A stretch of 64,000 nucleotides of DNA from Arachis hypogaea (GCF_003086295.3 NC_092055.1:124597484-124661483), one strand, 5' to 3'. Counted from the first letter of the stretch, positions 32,298 to 45,000 are shown. Notes: generated by a model from the letters alone, not told the origin. A program made the numbers and translations.

Positions 32298-33760
32298 TCC
32301 AATGCACAAAGAACCCAACATTATTTTCCTTCATAGTTCGATTCTTTGGGTCTTTCACTTCCCAAAAGTTGGTACCCAAAAGAGCTAACAGAGAATTTGC
32401 TGGTGCACTCAGACTCCTTAACCTTGTAACTCTAAAAAAGAGTCTCATTGATGTTGAAAATCGTCGCAGTCATCTTCAGCTTATCGAGGGCATGCTGCAA
32501 AACGATGCTACAAAAACCAGTTGTTGAAGATTCTAGTTTGAGGGCCACAAAAACTAGAAGGAAGGTTCGTTCCATTGTTATTGTAGAACAAGGTCTGGGG
32601 ATTGATGTGTGCTTCTTGTCACGTGCTGTGAGCTCGCGTGCGTCCCACCTTGACCTTGTTTGAGGTGTTCAATATCACTGCTTGGCAATAACAACTGGGT
32701 TCATTGCCAATGTCTATGTTGGAAGCTCTTTGATTAGTTTGTATGGTAGGGGTGCATTGTTGGGTGATGCATAACGGATGTTCGATGAAATGCCTGAGAG
32801 AAATGTAGTTTCATGGTCAGGTCCACGATTATCGCTGCATTTACACAAGAATGGAGGGTTGATATGTCTTTGGAGCTCTTTTGTCAGGTGAAGGGCGTGG
32901 CTGCATTAAAACCGAATTGTTTTACGCACACGAGCCTTCTTAGTGCTTGAATGGGAAGTGGAGCACTTGGACATGGAAAGGGTGCTCATTGTCAAATAAT
33001 TCACATGGGTTTTCATTATTACCGCCACATTGAAAATGCTCTCATTGCCATGTATTCCAAGTGTGGGGCACTTGACGATGCCTTGTTCATATTTGAAAGT
33101 ATGCAGCGAAGGGATTTTGTCACTTGGAACTCTATGATCGCAGAGTATGCGCAGCATGGGCATGCACAAGAGGCAATTTCTCTTTAAGAGATGATGAATC
33201 AAGGTGTTAATCCGGATGAAGTTACTTACCTTGGCATATTGTCCTCGTGTTGGCATGCTGACCTTGTTAAGGAGGGTCAAGATTACTTAAATTCCATGAT
33301 TGAGCATGGCATGGAGCCAGAAATGGATCATTACTCTTGCATTGTGGGTCTTCTTGGTCAGGCTGGCTTGCTGCTGGAGGCTTGTGATTTCATCCGAAAC
33401 ATGCCTATTTGTCCCAATGCTGTGATATGGGGTTCACTGCTTTCATCATCTATGCTTCATGGAGATGTTTGGATTGGCATCGAAGCGGCAGAGAGTAGGT
33501 TATTACTTGAACCAAGGTGCCCTGCAACACTTCAACAGCTGGCCAATCTATATGCTAGCGTGTAGGTTGGCGGAATCAGGTAGCACGAGTGTGAAAGTCA
33601 CTGAAAGACAAAGGTCTGAAATCGAATCCTGGTTGTAGTTGGATTGAAGTCAAAAGCAGAGTTCATAGATTTGAAGCACAAGATAAGTCAAACAACAAAA
33701 TGACTGACATTCTTTTGATCATGGGTAATTTGAATGAGCACATGAGTAGTTTAGGTCTTT
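32298..33760 (+). pseudogene. PPR pseudogene (PCMP-E type), second and longer copy
   Basis: It repeats the pieces of the first copy and continues with [60 protein letters not shown] and [20 protein letters not shown] to a stop at 33563-33565. Further traces follow (CSWIEVKSRVHRFEAQDKS, in a shifted frame) from the E and E+ motifs. PPR proteins of this class act in organelle RNA editing or processing. Frame breaks near 33187 and 33565 and the decayed start make it a pseudogene. One tryptophan that is a stop in the first copy (22617) is intact here, so that change arose after the duplication. Confidence 0.87.
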
Positions 33761-35350
33761 AGTCTCAGATCTCTGGTGAGGAAAATGTTTGGTCTTCATA
33801 ATGCTAAATGAGGATCTCCATTATAGGGCTGTTCGCATTTCTGGCATTGACTCGCAGTCTAGATTCCATGCATTTTTTGTCAGTAAAACATACATGGATG
33901 ACAAGACATTCTAGATGAAGTACAAGCAAAATGGACGGTGAAAATCTTCCTTTCATGCAAAGATGTTTTACAAGACTTTTCCTTCATTCAAAGGAGATTA
34001 TGTATGCAAAACCAGTAACTTCTCTAAATTCTAAAGAATTGAAGATGAAGTTTACTGTGGCTAAAACCAATAATTTGAACCAAGTTTTTCATTCTAACCA
34101 CCTGGAGAATGCTCTTGGATAATTTGGGCAGGTGCAGATTTGGTAAAGTCTGGTTCAGTTCCTTGAGAGTTTAAACAGCGCTTTGAAGCTAAAAGACCGC
34201 CGCTATCTGTTGGATTTGGTGCAGTGGATGAAGAAGATTTATGCCTATAAGCATCCACAAATACTTTGAAGTTTAAACAATTTTTTTGTGGCAGGTTTAT
34301 TGAATGCTGCAGGATCAACCATGAACATCAGATGCTACTGGTGTTCTAGATATAGCAAATAGAGAAAGGTTATACAGATCAATTTGACAATAAAGAAGGA
34401 AAGAAAGGTTATTTGAAAGAGTAATACTCAAAATATGTACTAGTTTACTGGATTTTTTTTCTTAAATAAGGAAGCCAATAATCTGAGATTAAATTATGTA
34501 TTTACAATAAGAATAATGCTACACATCTAAGTCTTTTTGTTAACCAAGTCCAACCAAGTTGGTTTAGCATAACAAAAATTAATTATGGCTAACACTATTC
34601 TAAGGCTTATTGTTTAACTTGGTTAGATTTGGTTCATAAAATGACTTGAATGTATAGCATTACTCGAAATCCATCAAACAAGTTTTTTATTTTATTCTAC
34701 ATAGTATCAGTAGTTGGCAGATTTAGTTGTAGTAAGAATATTGGTGATTGCATCAGCTTCTGTCCACTTGATAAATGAAAAAGAAAAATGTCTTAGCCAT
34801 CTTAAATTCTTAATCCTTACTTGTTACCATACTGCCAAGTTTACTTAAAGGCCTTACTAAAATAAAATAATAGAATTTTACTGAAATAGTTACTTTTGAC
34901 CACTTCTATTAATACTAAGTTACTAACAAAACTGATCGCGATTCATCTTTAGAATATTATTATTGCATACCAGTGACGTTCAATCAAAGTCATGCTTTTC
35001 CTTGGATACTAACTTTTCATATTCTAAACTATATATGCAGAAAACTTTACAGCAAGTATTCCTAAGGTAATTGCCAGTGAAATAAATTCATTATTAATAA
35101 ATATATATATAAATTAGTAATAACTAATTTAGCAGGGGATTTCTATTATTTATAAAAGAAAGGGTAAGGAAAAACAGGACAACTTTGTTTAAATTGAAAT
35201 TGAAAGAAGACTTTCTTTCCAATGTAGATCATAATTCAAATGAAAGATCAGCCAAGTCAAAACTTCTATTAACAGCTTGTTCCAGCACTCCACCTTCTTC
35301 TTCCTCACTTCCTCGGTCATTATCGGACGGAAGGTAGTAGCTTTCTTCAT
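33761..35350. other. intergenic, AT-rich, no gene seen
   Basis: Only short frames occur. A 74-codon minus-strand frame at 34094-34318 (KSSSSTAPNPTDSGGLLASK) has protein-like composition but no motif I can place. The TA-rich stretch at about 35090-35160 is simple sequence. Confidence 0.45.
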
Positions 35351-36476
35351 CTATTCCGCCGTATCGAAGATAAAATCTTCTTTCCAAATACCAGCTGCTA
35401 ACCCAGCAGCAAAGGCTGCTCCACGCGCAGTCGTCTCTATGTCAGATGGCCTAATCACCGGCATTGCAGACAAATCTGCCTGGTGAACAACATTGTCAAC
35501 AAAAATTTTTCAGTTATGTGAAAAAGTAACAAAACTTCAGAAGAAATTTGTAACAAGTGTGGACCTAAAGAGCCTAAAATAGCCAATTAGTAGTATTTAG
35601 TTATAGTAGGAATTAGCATAAAAGAAATGATATAAATGAAATAGTATTATGGGATTATTATGTGAAATGTGATTGAACTACTTTCCCACTGAATTTGCAA
35701 CATCTTCCCATAGAGCATTACTAAGAAGCTTCTTTTTAAAAGTAGAAGAAAGTGCAATTAGTCCATACCTGAGTCTGCATCAGCAAGTTGTTAATAGTTG
35801 CACCACCATCCACTCTGAGCACGCCATCGTTTTTATCGTTTCCATAATCTTTTTGCATCGAGTCCACCACATCTTTCACCTGAAAACACATGCTCTCAAG
35901 TACAGCACGAGCTATGTGAGCCTTGGTTGTGTACCTTGTTATTCCAATAACAATCCCCCGAGCATTATCACGCCACCACGGAGCAAACAATCCATTGAAA
36001 GCAGGAACAAAGTAAACGCCACCCGTGTTTTCAACCTGTGATGCCATAGCCTCTATATCCGAAGCACTAGAAATAATCCCAAGATTGTCCCTAAGCCACT
36101 GCACTGCAGCTCCAGCAATAGCAACCGATCCTTCCAGTGCATAATTGGTTTGAGCCTTGGAGCCAAGCTTGTAAGCAATGGTGCTTAGAAGACCATGGTT
36201 TGACTTAATTACTTTGTCACCGGTATTTAGAAGTATGAAAGCACCTGTGCCATAAGTGCTTTTAGCTTCTCCTTTACGGCACACTTGTCCTAGCATTGCT
36301 GCGTGCTGATCCCCTAAACATCCTGAAATTTGTACCCCTTTGATCGGCCACCCGGTAGCAACATTTCCTATGACCTCGGCATTACTAACAATTTTAGGCA
36401 AAATTTCACCAGGGATTCCAAGGGTTTTTAAGGTAGCAGGATCCCAATCAAGGGTCTTCAGGTTCATCAGCATCGT
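35351..36476 (-). pseudogene. glycerol kinase, C-terminal fragment (two exons)
   Basis: Glycerol kinase phosphorylates glycerol to glycerol-3-phosphate with ATP in the cytosol (GLI1/NHO1 in Arabidopsis). The exon at 36476-35769 is 708 bases, exactly 236 codons, with an intact CTCAG acceptor. It encodes MLMNLKTLDWD, SGCLGDQHAAMLGQ, KSTYGTGAFILLNTG, the adenosine-binding region ALEGSVAIAGAAVQWLRD, VYFVPAFNGLFAPWWRDNAR and RVDGGATINNLLMQTQ, ending at a GTATGG donor. The exon at 35479-35351 gives [20 protein letters not shown] and stops early at TAG (35351-35353), where the family continues. About 200 N-terminal residues, including the first nucleotide-binding part, are missing. The acceptor now joins the 3' flank of a PPR copy. 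The frame is otherwise clean, so loss is recent. Confidence 0.88.
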
Positions 36477-36677
36477 CTGAGAACAGCTTGTCCTAAGACG
36501 TCCAAATGTCTTCCTTTCATGATTCTGAAATTGCCTTTGCTGAGCTGAAGGCCACCAAGATAGCTTCATTTTGTTCTGCATTATAATGAGTTCATGCATG
36601 TTTGTAATTAAATCATAAATATGTCTGCACTCTACAGATAGAGTTTAAACCCATTTTTAACTAAAAATGAAGCTGAT
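36477..36677 (-). other. junction between glycerol kinase fragment and PPR 3' flank
   Basis: From 36480 the sequence matches the 3' flanks of the other three PPR copies (near 41899, 46837 and 62855, all with CTTGTCCTAAG or a close variant). The border falls within a few bases of the glycerol kinase intron-exon boundary. Confidence 0.7.
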
Positions 36678-38020
36678 TTAACATGGGGGATAAAAGCCTG
36701 CATTAAAATACTTTTGGATCGGCTCGTATCTCCTAATTAAGTAGTTCTCCAAACCAATGTCAGCATTCACTATTCTAGTATGACATGTTATTTCAATCCT
36801 GAGAACTTGCTCCAAAACATCTATGCTCCTCACACCATCATCCACTTCACATATTAAAGGTATTATAATTCCCTAGTTATCCATATGAGGAGCTTCCCCA
36901 TGCTCAAACAATTTGGTTAGAACTCCACAAGCTTCCTCAATCTTACCAACATTGCAGAAACCTTTTACTAGGCCATGAATAAAAGCAAAATGCAGAGAAA
37001 AACTTTTAGACAGCATCTCCTTCATGTAGTTATTTCCCTCATCAAGCATTCCTTTGTCACATAACCCACCAACCAAAGTTCGATATGACACAACATTAGG
37101 CAAGCACCCATTGTTCTGCACATCAGCAATAACTTTGCAGGCATCATGGACACTCCCTTCCTTGCAGAACCTCGATATTATAGTATTATGCTGAACTATG
37201 TCAGGATTGTACCCTTTGATCTTCATCCTACATAGAAGCTTGTAAGATTCTCTAAGCTTCTTCTTCCTACCCAAACTGGTCAACAAAGTGGTGTAAGTCA
37301 AAGAGTCAGGAACAAACCCTTTGTTCAACATATCCTCCAACAAATCCATAGCTCTATTCACTTGACTCTTCCTACACATTGCATCAGAATCCGATAACAC
37401 TTGATATCAGGAACAATATTTCTCTTAAACATTTTTCTAAATAGGTGGTAGGCACAAATATCTCCATTCAAACAGAAAGTCGACATGAGAATATTGTAGG
37501 ACTTAGATTGGGTGACACACCGTGCCTATGAGCATTCCTGAAGAGATCGAATGCAAGTCGAACAAAGTTGTAGTGGGATACAAGAATCTCAAGAATGCGG
37601 TTGAGGTATTTGGGCAAAGGTTTGAAACCATATTGAAGCATAGTGTAGGTGATTTTGAGGGCCTTCTCGGGTAAATCAGTTTCGCCATAGACTCTGATCA
37701 AGTAGGAGAACAAGGTAAGAGTGATTGGGTAGGATTTGGATTTGAGGCGTCCAACAAGGTCATTGACAAGTGAGAATTGCCTTGAGCGGCCCAATTTGAG
37801 GATGAGAATGAGGTAGGTAAAGTAAGAATGGTGAAAGTTGGGATGGTGAAAGGCACATTTGAAGATTTTTTTTTTTTGCGAGAAGAGGGTCCGATTGGGA
37901 AGCTATAAGCTTTTGGACTCTAGATGAAAATTTAATTGGGGAATTGGAGCGAGAAGAATAAAAAGATTGTTGGTTTAGGTTTGGCGAGAAATTGAAGGAG
38001 ATGATGCGATGAGAAGACAT
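36678..38020 (-). pseudogene. PPR pseudogene, At4g01400-like, copy 1
   Basis: It decays from a P-class mitochondrial-type PPR gene. The ATG at 38018-38020 opens a serine-rich leader (MSSHRIISFNFSPNLNQQSF), followed by RVQKLIASQSDPLLAK. A T-run at about 37866-37877, longer than in copy 2, shifts the frame there. Repeats follow, such as LFSYLIRVYGETDLPEKALK, KGFVPDSLTYTTLLTSLGRK, GYNPDIVQHNTIISRFCKEG and GCLPNVVSYRTLVGGLCDKG. A second shift lies between about 37470 and 37400. The tryptophan expected near the C-terminus is TAG at 36873-36875, as in copies 2 and 3. The natural C-terminus ends at 36678. Confidence 0.88.
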
Positions 38021-39589
38021 GGTGGTTAGGGTTTTGGTGGGATGGAAAAATGATACAGGCAGACTCGGTGAGGTCATGGTGGTGGATCAAAAAGGTGAGC
38101 AGGCGAGGGCAAATCAATGCTAATTGTGGTTGTCGTATATTCGTGGTTAGTGTCCTTCATTTCTGTTGAGGAGATATGGACACTGTGGGTGTTTACTGCA
38201 CGGTTTGGTTTGGCTTTTAGGAAAAAAAAATATTCGATCCTATTGTAAAAAAATTAATTGGTTTGGTTTCGTTTGATTTTTTCGAGGTCAACCAAACTGA
38301 ATTGAAATTGATTGATTTGATTCGATTTTTTAGTTTTTCACCATGACCTTCATCAACTCCACCTTCTGTTTCACCAATGTTGTCACTTTACTATTATAAA
38401 ACTGCAGAAATATCACAAAAAATAAAATAAGAACAGAAAATACTAAACTAAAATTAGAACAATACAAATTAAAATTAGAACAACACTAAAATTTAAACAG
38501 CATAATTTGAAACCTCAAACCACAGATTAAAATTAAATAATTGAAAAATAGCAACCACAAAAGTTAAGTTAAATGAGAGAACATTAATAGTATTTCTTCG
38601 ACCCTGTTTAATAGAAGACTTGAACATTCAACAAAGTTTAAGGGGTAATAAAAGTATCCTTGATGTGTATTTTTGCTATATAAAGAATAATAAAAGTTCA
38701 ATTTAATGGGTAATCCAGCATGGAATTTGGACCTTTGTCCAAATGCCAAACCATAATCGGTGTTTATAGTAAAGGAATACATAAATGAATGAACTTGAAA
38801 ATACTTAGATAATAATTTTATTCTTTAAACTATGGTTACATATGTGCATTAAATGAGTTCTGCTATCCCAATAAACAAAGAAATGTCTTTCATTCAAAGG
38901 CTCAATAAGTTATGGTCTAATTAAAAAATTATTCAAAGTCAAACTCAAGTAGTTATTGTTACCATTGGTGATATGATTTCTGCATATACCCGATCATCCT
39001 CTCTTCTCAAATTCTTGTTTCAATGCCTACCATCAAGAAAGAAGTTTTCATCAGGCAGTGATTATCTCAACCAGGTTTACTAATATGAAGACTTAACAAA
39101 TCCTCCTCAAAGACATGTTTATAATTAACTAGACATGTTATCAAAGAAGAAAAATTCACAGCAAAATAAGAGAACGAATACTACTCTCTAGCAACAGAAT
39201 TTCACAATAATTTTGACCAAATAGACTATTCAATATTCTATGAAGACTACAAAAATGTGTTATGTAGATTGCTTAAAACTTGTTGTTACAAAGTGCGTCT
39301 GTTTTGCTTATCAAGAATTGAAAAATCAGGAGAAACACAATAGCGTAAATTGAAACTCATGTACTACATCAGTTAGGCTAATCTGAAGAAGAATATAAAC
39401 ATAGATTCAAAATTCAGATGAGTAACAACATTGAAGGTATAGTTCCAAAAGCCAGTTAATCTCATTCATGAGGAAAGAAAAACAATAATAGTAATTTAAA
39501 AAAATTATTTCATTGCAACATGTAATCTAAAATTTTAGAATTTATAAATAATTAACGCCAAAATAGCTTTAAAATGGAAACTATGCTCG
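38021..39589. other. AT-rich upstream flank of PPR copy 1, no gene
   Basis: The sequence is shared with 43430-45000 upstream of PPR copy 2, including a CGGTTTGGTTTGGTTTT block and its approximate complements, which look like the end of another inserted element. No convincing gene is present. Confidence 0.5.
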
Positions 39590-41065
39590 GCTTACGGATC
39601 TACTACTACTACTACCAAGTTCGATCCCCCACTTTGCTTGCGTGCTCTCACTGTTAGGGGAAGATGCATGTTTTCGGGTGGGCTTGAGGGCCGTTAATTT
39701 TATTGTCTCTGTTCTTCTTGTTCTTAGCTTGGACGAGTGTTGCTGGTACTACTGCTGCTACTACTACCACCAAGTTCGATCGGCCCGCGTGCTCTTACTC
39801 GGGGGAGATGCACGTCTTCGAGTGGGCTCGAGGGTAGTTCATTTTATTGGCTCAATTTTTCTTGTTCTTAGCTTGGACGAGTGTTGCTGATACAACTACT
39901 ACTTTTTATCCGTCCACGTGCTCGTCTTCGGGTGGGTTTGAGGGTTCTGCTACTACTAATAAGTTCGATCCGCCCGCGTGCTCTCATTGTCAAGGGGTGA
40001 TGCATGTCTACGGGTGGGCTCAAGGGTAGTTCATTTTTTTGTCTCTGTTCTTGTTCTTAACTTGGATGAGTGTTGCTGATACCACTACTACTACCCCACT
40101 CTACCAGCGTGCTCTCATTGCCAGGGAGAGATGTACGTCTTCGGGTGACCTCGAGGATAATTTATTTTGTTGTCTCTGTTCTTCTTGTTCTTAGTTTGGA
40201 GGAGTGTTGTTGATACTACCATGTTCGAGGAAGATGTATATTTTCGGGTGGGCTCGAGACTAGTTTATTTTATTATTTCTATTCTTCTTTGTCTTAGCTT
40301 GGACGAGTGTTGCTAATATTAAGTTTGATCCGCCCGCGTGCTCTTACTCCCAGGGGGAGATGCATATCTTCGGCTGGGCTCGAGGGTAGTTCATTTAATT
40401 GTCTTTGTTCTTCTTGTTCTTAGCTTAGATAAGTGTTGCTGATGCTACCAAGTTCGAGGGAGAAGCACATCTTCGGGTGGACTCGAAGGTAGTTTATTTT
40501 ATTGTCTCTGTTCTTCTTGTTCTTAACTTGGACGAGTGTTGCTGATACTATTACTACTATAACTTTCGATTCGTCTGCGTGCTCGTCTTCGGGTGGGATC
40601 GAGGGTACTGCTATTACTACTAAGTTCGATCCGCCTGTGTGCTCTCGCTGCCATGGGGAGATGCACGTCTTCGGGTGGGCTCGAAGGTAATTCATTTTAT
40701 TGTCTCTATTCTTCTATTTCTTAGTTTGGAGGAGTGTTGCTGATACAACCAAGTTTGAGGGAGATGCACATCTTCGGGTGGGCTCGAGGCTAGTTCATTT
40801 TATTGTGTCTATTCTTCTTGGGCTTAGCTTGGATGAGTGTTGCTGATACTAAGTTTGATCCGCCCGCATGCTCTCATTACCAGGAGGAGATGCACGTCTT
40901 CAGTTAGGCTCGAGGGTAGTTCATTTGATTGCCTCTGTTATTCTTGTTCTTAACTTGGACAAGTGTTGCTGATACTACCAAGTTCGAGGGAGATGCACGT
41001 CTTCTGGTGGACTCGAAGGTAGTTCATTTTATTATCTCTGTTCTTCTTGTTCTTAGCTTGGACAA
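39590..41065 (+). repeat. minisatellite array with CTTCGGGTGGGCTCGAGGG core, array 1
   Basis: About ten units follow one another, at intervals of roughly 100-200 bases. Each has TTCTTAGCTTGGACGAGTGT, a TGCTGATACTACTAC part of variable length, GATCCGCCCGCGTGCTC, GATGCACGTCTTCGGGTGGG and TCGAGGGTAGTTCATTTTAT. Some units lack the GATCCGCCCGCG block, giving the 103-bp spacing. Spacers are not unique and unit lengths vary, so this is a satellite-like array. Confidence 0.85.
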
Positions 41066-41402
41066 GTGCTTCTGATTTTGAAATCATGTGCGGGGTTGTT
41101 TAAAGAATATATGAAATTTTGTCTTAATGGATAAATATAAAAGATAAATTGGGACAATTCTGTAAATATTTAAGACAGCTCCATCAAATGTAACTCTCAT
41201 AAAAATATGCATCAAATACTTTGTCCTCATAAGTATATCACATGGATATATATGGTTCTTGTAATCTTGTTTTTATTGACACTAATTCTACAAATATTGG
41301 TGATAAAAGAGAGAGGAAAAAGAAAAAGAATAACTACTGATCTCTATAAAGTAGTTAGGTTTATATAGTTAGTCCATCTCCTCTGGCTCTTTCTTATGCA
41401 TC
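41066..41402. other. AT-rich spacer, no gene seen
   Basis: The sequence separates array 1 from the PDH fragment and matches the spacer near 46050-46330 after array 2. Confidence 0.5.
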
Positions 41403-41790
41403 ATTTCCGACTTTCCTAAACTACAAAACATGTATTCGATCAACCTGAATCCCTGGTATTCCAAATGCTGGTCCGTTATTCAATTTCTGAGGAGTTGAAG
41501 TTGTCGTGAGATGTGACATCCAAATTCTAAATAGCCCATAAATTATTTTCCAAAACAAAAATAATTGCCAATCTTCATTAAGCTCCCATATTATGGCATT
41601 TTTAGAACCATCCATTATTACAAGTTCTAGCTCCGACAAACACCAGTGTCACATGAGTAGAATCTGCCTATTTCAGCCACTAGCCAACTACCTCTATACT
41701 TATAGGAGAATACTGCACAGCTTCTCCAGTAGTCCAGTATCTATGGGAACACCTTCACTGATGCAAGTAGGTCCATTAATCAAATTACGC
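41403..41790 (-). pseudogene. plastid pyruvate dehydrogenase E1-alpha fragment, unit 2
   Basis: On the minus strand, in more than one frame, the pieces match the plastid E1-alpha subunit, which decarboxylates pyruvate with thiamine diphosphate. Visible parts include an SEGVPIDTG-like stretch aligning with EGIPVATGAAF and a YKYRGSWLAEVG piece. TCNNGQF and ENNLWAI appear most clearly in the copy at 62.5 kb. GPAFGIPGIQVDRIHVL aligns with GPAFGMPGVHVDGMDVL. Only about 120 residues of the family's roughly 430 are represented, with stops and shifts, so it is a dead fragment travelling with the PPR unit. Confidence 0.75.
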
Positions 41791-42079
41791 TAGTCAAGAA
41801 GACAAGAACATCTGCCTTGAGCCACATTGTCCTCTACAGCACCTTGTGGCCTCTCCAAAGTGCTCACTTCTCATGTTGCTTGTTGAGACACCCTTACTGA
41901 GGACAGCTTGTCCTAAGACGTCTAAATGTCTCCCTTTCATGATTCTGAAATTGCCTTTGCTGAGCTGAAGGCCACCAAGATAGCTTCATTTTGTTCTGCA
42001 TTATAATGAGTTCATGCATGTTTGTAATTAAATCATAAACGTGTCTGCACTCTACAGATAGAGTTTAAACCCATTTTCA

Positions 42080-43440
42080 ACTAAAAATGAAGCTGATTCA
42101 ACATGGGGATAGAAGCCTGCATTAAAATGCTTTTGGATCGGCTTGTATCTTCCTAATTAAGTAGTGCTCCAAACCAATGTCAGCATCCACTATTCTAGTA
42201 TGACATGTTATTTCAATCCTGAGAACTTGCTCTAAAACATCTTTGCTCCTCACACCATCATCCACTTCACATATTAAAGGTATTATAATTCCCTAGTTAC
42301 CCATATGAGGAGCTTTCCCATGCTCAAGCAATTTGGTTAGAACTCCACAAGTTTCCTCAATCTTACCAACATTGCAGAAACCTTTTACTAGGCTATGAAT
42401 AAAAGCAAAATGCAGAGAAAAACTTTTAGACAGCATCTCCTTCATGTAGTTATTTGCCTCATCAAGCATTCTTTTGTTACATAACCTACCAACCAAACTT
42501 CGATATAACACAACATTAGGCAAGCACTCATTGTTCTGCATATTAGCAATAAATTTACGGGCATCATGAGTGCTCCCTTTCCTGTAGAACCCCGATATAA
42601 CAGTATTATAATGAACTACGTCAGGATTGTACCCTTTGATCTTATTCCTACAAAGAAGCTCGTAAGATTCTCAAAGCTTCTTCCTACCCAAAATGGTCAA
42701 CAAAGTGGTGTAAGTCAAAGAGTCAGGAACAAACCCTTTATTCAACATATCCTCCAACAAATTCACAGCTCCATTCACTTGACTCTTCCTACACATCGCC
42801 TGCATCAGAATTTGGTAACACTCGATATCAGGAACAATATCTCTCTTAAACATTTTGTGGAATAGGTGGTAGGCAATGCTAATATCTCAATTCAAATAAA
42901 AATCCTTCATGAGAATATTGTGGGACTGAGTATTGGATGACACACCGTGCTTATGAGCATCCCTGAAGAGATCGAATGCATGTCGAACAAAGTTGCGATA
43001 GGATACAAGAATCTCAAGAATGCGGTTGAGGTATTTGGGCAAAGGTTTGAAACCGTATTGAAGCATAGTGTAGGTGGTTTTGATGTCCTTATCGGGTAAA
43101 TCAGCTTCGCCATAAACTCTTATCAAGTAGGAGAACAAGGTAGGAGTGATTGGCTAGGATTCGGATTTGAGGCATCGAAGAAGCTCATCGACAAGGGAGA
43201 ATTGCCTTGAGCGGCCCAATTTGAGGATGAGAATGAGGTAGGTAGAGTGAGAATGGCGAAAGTTGGGATGGTGAGAGACACATTCGAAGATTTTTTTGGC
43301 GAGAAGAGGGTCCGATTGGGAAGCTATGAGCTTCTGGACTCTAGATGGAAACCCAATTGGAAAATTAGAGCGACAAGAATAGAAAGATTGTTGGTTTGGG
43401 TTTTGTGAGATATTGAAGGAGTGATACGATGAGAAGACAG
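42080..43440 (-). pseudogene. PPR pseudogene, At4g01400-like, copy 2
   Basis: It has the same order of parts as copy 1: serine-rich leader, SRVQKLIASQSDPLLAKKIF (no T-run shift here), LILILKLGRSRQFSLVDELL, then a stop at about 43154. It resumes with LFSYLIRVYGEADLPDK, KGFVPDSLTYTTLLTILGRK, a stop at about 42671, and MQNNECLPNVVLYRSLVGRL to the TAG at 42293-42295 shared with copies 1 and 3. There are at least four disabling changes. An upstream in-frame ATG at about 43537 opens an alternative start, but the conserved start is nearer 43430. Confidence 0.85.
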
Positions 43441-45000
43441 GGTGGTTAGGGTTTTGGTGGGGCAGAGAAATGATATAGGCAGAATCGGTGAGGTCATGGT
43501 GGTGGCTCAAGAAGGTGAACAGGCGAGGGCAAGTCAATGCTAATTGTGGTTGTCGTATATTCGTGGTTAGTGTCCTTCATTTCTGTTGAGGAGATATGGA
43601 CACTGTGGGTGTTCGCTGCACGGTTTGGTTTGGTTTTTAGGGGGAAAAAAATATTCGATCCTATTGTAAAAAAATTAATTGGTTTGGTTTCGTTTGATTT
43701 TTTCTAGGTCAACCAAACTGAAATGAAATTGATTGATTTGATTCGATTTTTCAGTTTTTCACCATGACATTCGTCAACTCTACCTTCTGTTTCACTAATG
43801 CTGTCACTTTACTATTATCAAACTGCAGAAATATCACAAAAAAATAAAATAAGAACAGAAAACACTAAACTAAAATTAGAACAATACAAATTAAAATTAG
43901 AACAACACTAAAATTTAAACAACATAATTTGAAACCTCAAACCACAAATTAAAATTAAATAATTGAAAAACAGCAACCACAAAAGTTAAGTTAAATGAGA
44001 GAACATTAATAGTGTTTCTTCGACCCTGTTTAATAGAAGACTTGAATATTCAACAAAGCTTAAGGGGTAATAAAAGTATCCTTGATGTGTATTTTTGCTA
44101 TATAAAGAATAATGCAAATTCAATTTAATGGGTAATCCAGCATAAAATTTGGACCTTTGTCCAAATGCCAAACCCTACTCGGTGTTTATAGCAAAGGAAT
44201 ACATAAATAAATAAACTTGAAAATACTTAAATAATAATTTCATTCTTTGAACTATGGTTACATTTGTGCACTAAATGAGTTCTGCAATCCCAATAAACAA
44301 AGAAATGTCTTTCATTTAGTGGCTCAATAAGTTATTGTCTAATTAAAAAATTATTCAAAGTCAAACTCAATTAGTTATTATTGCCATTGATGATATAATT
44401 TCTGCATATACCTGATCATCCTCTCTTCTCGAATTCTTGTTTCAATGTCTACCATCAAGAAAGAAGTTTTGATCAGATAGTAATTATCTCAACCAGGTTC
44501 ACTAATATGAAGACTTAACAAATCTTCCTCAAAGACAAGTTCATCATAATTAACTAGATATGTTATCAGAGAAGGAAAATTCACAGCAAAATAAGAGAAT
44601 GAATACTACTCTTAGCATCAGAATTTCACAATAATTTTGACCAAATATACTATTCAATATTCTAAATGAAGACTACAAAAATGTGTTATGCAGATTGTTT
44701 AAAACTTGTTGTTACAAAGTGCATCTGTTTTGCTTATCAGGAAATAAAAAATTAGGAGAAAAACAATAGCGTAAATTAAAACCCATGTTTTACATCAGTT
44801 AGGCTAATCTCAAAAAGAATATAAACATAGATTCAAATCTCGTGATAAGTAAGAAAACTGAAGGTATTGTTCCAAAATCCAGTTAATCTCATTCATGAAG
44901 AAAGGAAAACAATAATAGTAATTTGAAAAAATTAATTAATTGCAACATGTAATCTGAAGTGCAAGAATTTATAAATAATTAATGCCAAAATAGCTTTAAA
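43441..45000. other. AT-rich upstream flank of PPR copy 2, no gene
   Basis: Collinear with 38021-39589 apart from scattered substitutions and small gaps. I see no coding region. Confidence 0.5.

Larger units (their letters stand above)
29841..33303 (+). repeat. second copy of the 3463-bp tandem-duplicated block
   Basis: This block is collinear with 19643-23105 at offset 10,198. It ends at 33303; beyond that the PPR pseudogene continues here but not in the first copy. Confidence 0.93.

Noticed and set aside
34094..34318. 74-codon minus-strand frame with KSSSSTAPNPTDSGGLLASK
   Set aside because: Protein-like composition but no recognised family, no splice context and no neighbouring coding sequence.
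38564..38782. 72-codon minus-strand frame, repeated at 43986-44171
   Set aside because: It recurs only because the flank is duplicated, and it has no domain or codon signature of a gene.
39590..41065. CRISPR-like appearance of a repeat-spacer array
   Set aside because: Units vary from about 100 to 200 bases, spacers are not unique, and the setting is a plant chromosome. It is a minisatellite.
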